A stretch of DNA of 64,000 nucleotides from Methylobacter sp. (lineage in GTDB: Bacteria > Pseudomonadota > Gammaproteobacteria > Methylococcales > Methylomonadaceae). The DNA lies in NCBI RefSeq assembly GCF_023227905.1, contig NZ_JALOCF010000002.1, forward strand, positions 62,001 through 126,000, read 5' to 3'. The notes under the pieces were generated by a model. The model saw nothing but the letters and a program-made list of their open reading frames with translations, ran no database searches and was not told the DNA's origin. Position 1 is the first letter of the stretch. Each line of letters starts with the position of its first letter. The position numbers and the translations under genes were made by a program. Below are positions 59,129-64,000 of the stretch, in pieces.

Positions 59129-59222
59129 ACACACGCAGTATCGGCAATCAAGGTCCCATATCCGACACGTTAATACACATTAACGTGTCTGGCCCCGTGT
59201 CAAATAACGGCGAGGCTCCGCT

Positions 59223-60200
59223 ATGAACGCAATCACGTGTCTATCGATGTCATGTGTCGCGAGCGATGCTGATCGCTTAGCGTTGATAGTGTACCTTGAT
59301 CATTTGGCGCCATCAGGACGTCGTTCAATGCGTTCATTATTGCAACGCGTGGGAGCCTGTTTCGGCTGGCAAGGTGACTGCGCTGAGTGGCCGTGGCTGT
59401 CGTTGCGTTATGCCGCATTGATGCAATTGCGAGCGACGTTATCGGCAGCCGATTTGTCGGTGAATACCGTCAATACCACGTTAGCGGCGGTGCGTGGTGT
59501 GTTGAAAGCCGGTTTTCAATTGGGCGCGTATTCTGCCGATGAGTGGCAACGCATTCAAGCGGTGCCGAATGTCCGTGGACGACGTGTCACCAAAGGCCGG
59601 CAGTTGACGCCACGCGAAGTGGAAAGATTACTGGCCGCTTGCCGCGCCGACGACAACCCACTTCGTGCCCTGCGTGATGAAGTGATTTTAACGGTGCTGC
59701 TGTATGCCGGCTTACGGCGCACGGAATTAGTTCGCCTCAACGTGGACGATTTCAATCCGCGTTCGGGGCTGTTGCAAATCCAGTTTGGCAAAGGCAACAA
59801 ACAACGCGCCGTCAGTTTGCCGAATCCCGCCAAGCAAAAACTGAAAGCCTGGTTGAAGCAACGTGGTGCGATGGCGGGACCGTTGTTTGTGCATGTAGAT
59901 GAACTGCCGTCCAAACAACGTCAAAAGCAAAACTGTAAAAAGCCAATGTCGGCAATACCTTCTGCGCTGAGCGCCCATCAAGTGTATGCGTTGTTAAGAA
60001 GGCGTTGCCGACAAGCCAACGTGGCATTGTGTTCGCCGCATGATTTACGCCGCACGTTTGTCAGCCGCTTATTGGAACTCGGTGTCGATTTAAACACAGC
60101 ACGACAATTAGCCGGTCATGAGCACGTGCAAACGACGACGCTGTACGACCGACGTTCGGACAAGAATCAGCGGCAGGCGATGGCGAATTTCAGGTTTTGA
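59223..60200 (+). CDS. XerC/D-like tyrosine recombinase
   Basis: 325 residues. The catalytic domain shows AGLRRTELVRL (first Arg), K in QFGKGNKQRAV, HDLRRTFVSRL (His-x-x-Arg), LAGHEHVQTT and Tyr in TTLYDRRSDKNQ. The N-terminal core-binding domain (LDHLAPSGRRSMRSLL) is typical of plasmid and integron-like recombinases. It may act in dimer resolution or element rearrangement. Confidence 0.9.
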   Translation: MNAITCLSMSCVASDADRLALIVYLDHLAPSGRRSMRSLLQRVGACFGWQGDCAEWPWLSLRYAALMQLRATLSAADLSVNTVNTTLAAVRGVLKAGFQLGAYSADEWQRIQAVPNVRGRRVTKGRQLTPREVERLLAACRADDNPLRALRDEVILTVLLYAGLRRTELVRLNVDDFNPRSGLLQIQFGKGNKQRAVSLPNPAKQKLKAWLKQRGAMAGPLFVHVDELPSKQRQKQNCKKPMSAIPSALSAHQVYALLRRRCRQANVALCSPHDLRRTFVSRLLELGVDLNTARQLAGHEHVQTTTLYDRRSDKNQRQAMANFRF

Positions 60201-60325
60201 ATGACAAGTTTCACGTCAGTTCCTAAGTTTCCAGCCGCAGCACTAGGGCCACATTTTTCTATTAAACCTATTTAAACCACTGACCGTGGAATAAACCCCA
60301 TTCGATAAAATCGAGGAGATTAAGT

Positions 60326-60742
60326 ATGCCTGTAATTATTGAACACATTGATGCGATTGCCCGTCAAAAACAACGAGGCGTTTTATATATCGACTTTCGT
60401 CCGACGGCGGATGATGAAGAGCTCTTTAGCTACGACTATGAAGACGACGAACGCCGGCAAGCGCTTTTGGACTGGTTGGATCAACAAAGCATTGCCTGGT
60501 GTCGTTGTGCCGAGGTGGCTTCGGAAGACGGTTTTGAAGACTATGCCGGCCAGATTTATATCGATCTGGCGCTGGATGAATCCGATCCTAAGTATTGCCT
60601 GTTGCGCGACCATTTGGAATGTCCCGATGGCTCGATGCGCGATAGCAACATGACGTTTTATCACTTGCCGTTAGAAGCTGCTATGCAAAATGCCCACCAT
60701 GATGAACCAGGGTTTTGGGAACGCTGGGCGAAGGATTTCTAG
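60326..60742 (+). CDS. unknown island protein (138 residues)
   Basis: MPVIIEHIDAIARQKQRGVLY, followed by an acidic alpha/beta body and a tryptophan-rich end (GFWERWAKDF). Not recognised as a characterised family. GAGGAG lies 7 bases before the start. Confidence 0.6.
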   Translation: MPVIIEHIDAIARQKQRGVLYIDFRPTADDEELFSYDYEDDERRQALLDWLDQQSIAWCRCAEVASEDGFEDYAGQIYIDLALDESDPKYCLLRDHLECPDGSMRDSNMTFYHLPLEAAMQNAHHDEPGFWERWAKDF

Positions 60743-60893
60743 CAAATCCTTTGGTTGAGGCAGGCACGTTATGCAAAAAATTAAAACGCAAAAATGTGTC
60801 CGTCAACATGACTAATCGACAGCAATTTTTAACCGAAACACAACGTGAAAAACGCGATGGAGTGAATAAAAAATAGCACGGCAAAATTGAAAA

Positions 60894-60927
60894 GTTTTTT
60901 GCTGAAAAATTTTACTCAGCAAAAAAC
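60894..60927. promoter_or_regulatory. stem-loop upstream of the excisionase-like gene
   Basis: Perfect 12-base arms GTTTTTTGCTGA and its complement with a 10-base loop. The T run lies at the 5' edge, so on the minus strand this could be a terminator. It precedes the 16-base motif by 30 bases. Confidence 0.5.
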
Positions 60928-60956
60928 ACCGCAAAAAACACGGAAAAAAGCGCGTT

Positions 60957-60972
60957 TTTGAAAACTGTAAAT
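60957..60972 (+). promoter_or_regulatory. second exact copy of the shared 16-base motif
   Basis: TTTGAAAACTGTAAAT, identical to 9232-9247, lies 33 bases before the excisionase-like start. It links the left-end helicase-amidoligase gene and the right-end integrase unit. Confidence 0.5.
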
Positions 60973-61004
60973 GCGCTGCACCTCAACAACACAAGGTGCA
61001 ATTC

Positions 61005-61382
61005 ATGTCAGCAAAAAAATCTGAAACCTCACATTCCATTATTCCCAGAATCATCCGTTTTCGTGATGCGCCATTCTATCTGGGGATGGACAAGAATCGT
61101 TTTAACGCCGAAGTCAGACCTTCGCTGACCGAAATCAAAATCGGCACGCAAGGTATTGCCTTCGATCGCATTGAATTAGATGCCTGGGCCGATGACTACA
61201 TTCTTCGGATCGGCAAACTCAGCAAACAAAAACAGGAGCAAAAACCATGGCAAAGAAAATCCCCGGCCTCGTCAAAAGGGGCGATTGTTGGCACATCGAC
61301 AAAGTCATCAAAGGCAGACGCATTTGCCAAAGCACTGGCACAAGCGACCTCGAAGAAGCGCAAACCTTCCTTGCTCGATTGA
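61005..61382 (+). CDS. excisionase-like (AlpA-type) protein
   Basis: 125 residues from ATG 61005, with AAGGTG before it. The segment IRFRDAPFYLGMDKNRFNAEVRPSLTEIKIGTQGIAFDRIELDAWADDY has the layout of AlpA/MerR-type winged-helix excisionases that precede integrases. The tail is basic and lysine-rich. Its last 136 bases overlap the integrase gene in another frame. Confidence 0.75.
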   Translation: MSAKKSETSHSIIPRIIRFRDAPFYLGMDKNRFNAEVRPSLTEIKIGTQGIAFDRIELDAWADDYILRIGKLSKQKQEQKPWQRKSPASSKGAIVGTSTKSSKADAFAKALAQATSKKRKPSLLD

Positions 61383-62293
61383 TGGAGGAAAACCGTCAGG
61401 CAACCGTTTATGGTGTTCGGCCCAAACGCACTTTTCGGGAAGCCGCGACTAAGTATTTATTGGAAGCGCAGAAGGCCAGCTTGAAAGACGCAGCGCTGCA
61501 TTTGAAGATTCTTGATGCCTATATTGGCGACTTGGCTTTGGAGTCAGTTCACATGGGCACCTTGCAACCGTTTATCCAAACGCGCAGGCAAGAGGGCGTC
61601 AAAAACCGAACCATCAATTATGGCTTACAGACGGTCAGGCATATATTGAATTTGGCGGCAATGGAATGGATTGATGAATATGGTTTGACGTGGCTAGCAT
61701 CACCACCGAAAATCAAATTACTCCAGCAATTGGATGCCAGAAAACCGTTCCCGCTGTCATGGGAACAGCAGGACAGGTTATTCAATGAATTACCGGATCA
61801 TTTGCTGAGGATGGCGCTGTTTAAAGTGAACACTGGTTGCCGAGAGCAAGAAGTCTGTTCCTTGCGGTGGGATTGGGAAGAATATATTCCCGAACTGGAG
61901 GCGAGTATTTTTGTGATCCCTGCGCTGAAGGTCAAAAACCGATTGCCCAGAGTGGTGGTGCTGAACAGCATAGCAAGAACGGTTATCGAACAATCACGAG
62001 GCCAGCATCCTGAGTATGTCTTTACCTATAAAGGTCATGCTGTGCAGACGATGAATAACTCGGCTTGGCAGAAAGCAAGAAAACGCATCGAACTTCCAGT
62101 ACGGATTCATGATTTGAAGCATACTTTCGGGCGGCGCTTGCGGGCAGCGAATGTTTCATTTGAAGATCGGCAGGATTTGTTAGGACATAAATCCTCACGT
62201 ATTACAGACCATTACTCGTCAGCTGAAGTAGGGAATTTGATTGCAGCAGCTGAAAAGGTCTGCGTGAATGAGTTACTTAAAGCCACGAAATGA
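61247..62293 (+). CDS. tyrosine integrase of the island
   Basis: 348 residues. N-terminal arm-binding and core-binding domains (GLVKRGDCWHIDKVIKGRRI; TKYLLEAQKA), then the catalytic set: Arg in NTGCREQEVCSL, Lys in LKVKNRLPRV, HDLKHTFGRR, GHKSSRIT and Tyr in HYSSAEV. The HxxK-H variant replaces the usual HxxR, as in several phage integrases. CAGGAG lies before the ATG. It is followed by a terminator and a tRNA fragment, the usual arrangement for an integrase beside its attachment site. Confidence 0.92.
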   Translation: MAKKIPGLVKRGDCWHIDKVIKGRRICQSTGTSDLEEAQTFLARLMEENRQATVYGVRPKRTFREAATKYLLEAQKASLKDAALHLKILDAYIGDLALESVHMGTLQPFIQTRRQEGVKNRTINYGLQTVRHILNLAAMEWIDEYGLTWLASPPKIKLLQQLDARKPFPLSWEQQDRLFNELPDHLLRMALFKVNTGCREQEVCSLRWDWEEYIPELEASIFVIPALKVKNRLPRVVVLNSIARTVIEQSRGQHPEYVFTYKGHAVQTMNNSAWQKARKRIELPVRIHDLKHTFGRRLRAANVSFEDRQDLLGHKSSRITDHYSSAEVGNLIAAAEKVCVNELLKATK

Positions 62294-62310
62294 TTTAGAG
62301 CGCGCATAAA

Positions 62311-62352
62311 AAAGGGAATCAAGACGTTGTATCCGTTGATTCCCTTTATTTT
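62311..62352 (+). terminator. rho-independent terminator after the integrase gene
   Basis: AAAGGGAATCAA (62311-62322) pairs with TTGATTCCCTTT (62336-62347) over a 13-base loop and is followed by ATTTT, 18 bases past the integrase stop. Confidence 0.85.
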
Positions 62353-62355
62353 ACA

Positions 62356-62400
62356 TGGGGCTGGCGATGGGGATCGAACCCGCGACCGGCTGATTAAGGG
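62356..62400 (-). other. tRNA-like 3'-half fragment (tRNA-Lys-like), probable att site
   Basis: Read on the minus strand, this runs from a CTTAATCAGC anticodon-stem segment (anticodon CTT, Lys-like) through GCGGG-TTCGATC-CCCAT to an acceptor strand ending CCCA. One T-stem pair is mismatched and the 5' half is absent, so it is a decayed fragment. It differs from the tRNA-Thr scar at 8502, so the two are not a simple pair of att repeats. A tmRNA 3' end was considered but fits less well. Confidence 0.6.
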
Positions 62401-63342
62401 CAAAATCGTTAACTATGGGACGGACATTTCATTAAACCGTGTTGATGCGGACATGTTTAAAACCTTGGCAAGTCATGAACCGGTAGAAGCGAGGTTGCTG
62501 CCTTATCGTGAACCATTCATGATGACGGATTATACATAGGCGCCAATTTCTCCCCTCATTTTAAACCTCGAACTTCTACCTGATAATAGTGTGTCAGCTA
62601 TTTGGCTGGAGGTTAATACAGTCCATCGCCACTCGGAGATCGTCTGAAAAAACGCTCAACGTGGTTAGCCGTGAGGCAATAATGAAGACAACGCAGGACG
62701 ATGCAGAGGCGATGGCCGAGCCTCTGCTCTGTGAAGCGGAATTAATAGCTATCAGGCTCTCCTCCATAATCAGTGAATCGCGGAGTATTGCGATTATGAA
62801 CTTAGAGGTCGCTAGTATGACAGCTTTAGCGGCTGGGCTGGCTCTTTAGGTGTATCGGCTCGCATTTGAAAATGGTCGGGGGCTCACAATATCTACAACT
62901 GAACTCGCGTTGCATCGTCTTGGGCTCAATTTAAATGTAACCAGAAAAGTGTTCATGGATCTCTGAAATAACAACTCGATAGTCAAATATCGACCCTAAG
63001 ACGACGATCAGGATTTGACAATGAATGACTGCTTATTGGCCTTGAGCTGCCTTTCAGCTCTAAAAATTTTAAGTCTTAAAGAAATAGCCTTCGAGCGTTT
63101 TCTGCATGCGACGCCCGTTTTTTTTTTGTATTTAATCGCCCACCCCGACCAGTTCACACTATCAACAGCGCTTTGTCAGCGCATAAATGACCAGCGGAAA
63201 AGCGGATTCCGCTGAGTTCTAACTCAGCCTATGAGCTTGAACTTCTCAGCCTTGATGAAATCAAATTTTTCTGTTAAACCAAACTATCCACATAGCTGTT
63301 CAATGTCGGTCATCTTTAACGTTAACCCGTAGGAGAGCCCGT
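62401..63342. other. intergenic region, no gene supported
   Basis: About 940 bases of the right flank. Two short plus-strand frames (62682-62849 and 63015-63215) have no family and no convincing ribosome site. No RNA gene or repeat was recognised. Confidence 0.45.
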
Positions 63343-63999
63343 ATGCGTAAACTATTTTCAGCGCCCCAGCGTGAACAATCCCGACTGGAAGAAATCGCCA
63401 ATAGTTTTAGTCATGGTCTAGGTCTGATTGGAGCCCTGGTGGGCACACCGTCTCTGATCACGCAGGCGGCACGCCATGAAAATTCAGCATTTATTATCGG
63501 CGCGAGCCTTTTCTCTGCGACCATGGTGCTACTTTATTTTCTTTCCACGCTCTACCATGCTTTTCCAACAGGGAAGACCAAGCGCGTGCTTCGGACGATC
63601 GAGCAAGCGGCGATCTTCATCTTTATAGCTAGTACTTATACGCCGTTTACCTTAGGGGTTCTTCAGGGGACCTGGGGCTGGACACTGCTCGGCCTTATTT
63701 GGGGGCTTGCTACGGTCGGCGTCGCGCTGCTGGTGTTCGGTAAAATGTCGCGTCTGATGATTCCTACTAGCCTTTATTTGCTCATGGGGTGGCTCATCGT
63801 GATCGCGCTCGATCCCTTATTTGCCAGGATGCCACAATTCGGCGTGCACTTGCTGATTGCAGGAGGCGTGGCCTACACCGTAGGTGTGGCTTTCCTGGCA
63901 GTCGATTCTCACCTCCGGTTTGGGCATTTAATTTGGCACTTGTGCGTTATCGCGGGTACGACCTGCCACTACTTTGCAGTACTTTGGTACGCTGTCTAG
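63343..63999 (+). CDS. trhA: TrhA/hemolysin III family membrane protein
   Basis: 218 residues with seven predicted membrane spans. Conserved features of the PAQR/hemolysin III family are present: SHGLGLIGALVG, STLYHAF, FIFIASTYTPF and HLIWHLCVIAGTTCHYFAV, with the His/Asp/Ser metal-site residues in place. The name hemolysin is historical; bacterial members are linked to membrane-lipid homeostasis. AGGAGAGC precedes the ATG. The TAG stop falls at 63997-63999, so the gene is complete. Confidence 0.92.
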   Translation: MRKLFSAPQREQSRLEEIANSFSHGLGLIGALVGTPSLITQAARHENSAFIIGASLFSATMVLLYFLSTLYHAFPTGKTKRVLRTIEQAAIFIFIASTYTPFTLGVLQGTWGWTLLGLIWGLATVGVALLVFGKMSRLMIPTSLYLLMGWLIVIALDPLFARMPQFGVHLLIAGGVAYTVGVAFLAVDSHLRFGHLIWHLCVIAGTTCHYFAVLWYAV

Positions 64000-64000
64000 T

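Noticed and set aside
62356..62400. tmRNA 3' end
   Set aside because: The CTTAATCAGC stem is tRNA-like and no tmRNA body precedes it.
62589..62849. 86-codon frame with inner start at 62682
   Set aside because: No domain and no good ribosome site; left as unsupported.
63015..63215. 66-codon frame
   Set aside because: Contains a long T run and has no recognisable family.

Overview
The window is a bacterial chromosome segment carrying a large defence-rich genomic island. The organism is most likely a gammaproteobacterium, perhaps a methanotroph or related lineage. That guess rests on the style of the flanking genes (Crp/Fnr regulator, DUF1207 outer-membrane protein, OmpA, CsbD, lmo0937-type peptide, TrhA/hemolysin III) and not on a taxonomic marker.

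Left flank (1-8.4 kb, mostly minus strand): a truncated CHASE3/PAS sensor, a Crp/Fnr regulator, two BON-type envelope genes, an OmpA protein with its own terminator, three very small stress or membrane proteins, and an intact IS5-family element with perfect 16-bp ends and TA duplications. At 8502-8549 lies the 3' half of a tRNA-Thr(CGU), the probable left attachment scar of the island.

Left part of the island (8.5-20.3 kb): an SF2 helicase fused to an amidoligase domain, an unknown 182-residue protein, an ABC-2 permease/ATPase pair, two small unknown proteins, a retron-type reverse transcriptase fused to a trypsin-like protease, a LOTUS-domain protein with a HEPN-like RNxxxH motif, and a frameshifted kelch-repeat gene.

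Defence core (20.6-51.2 kb, all minus strand): a CoiA-like nuclease, a pair of DUF262 proteins (GmrSD-like), a YaaW-family gene with a membrane partner, Druantia type III (druH, druE), a SPARTA pair (short Argonaute plus TIR-APAZ), a complete type I restriction-modification system with rmuC between hsdR and hsdM, and at the upstream end a sigma-54 activator with a CARF-like sensor domain. A near-consensus sigma-54 promoter sits between that activator and hsdR. From hsdR the genes run hsdR-rmuC-hsdM-hsdS-TIR/APAZ-Argonaute with gaps of 8 bases or less or with overlaps, and Druantia follows 65 bases later. The sequence therefore suggests that one inducible switch controls restriction and SPARTA, and perhaps Druantia.

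Mobility region (51.6-62.4 kb): a DUF6499-like protein, a ParB-like protein, a UvrD-like helicase and a replication-initiator-like protein between two perfect 30-bp palindromes, small island genes, a RadC-type JAB protein, two tyrosine recombinases, and an excisionase-like gene overlapping the second recombinase. A terminator and another tRNA 3'-half fragment follow. The right flank ends with a TrhA/hemolysin III gene. No CRISPR array, rRNA or intact tRNA gene was seen.
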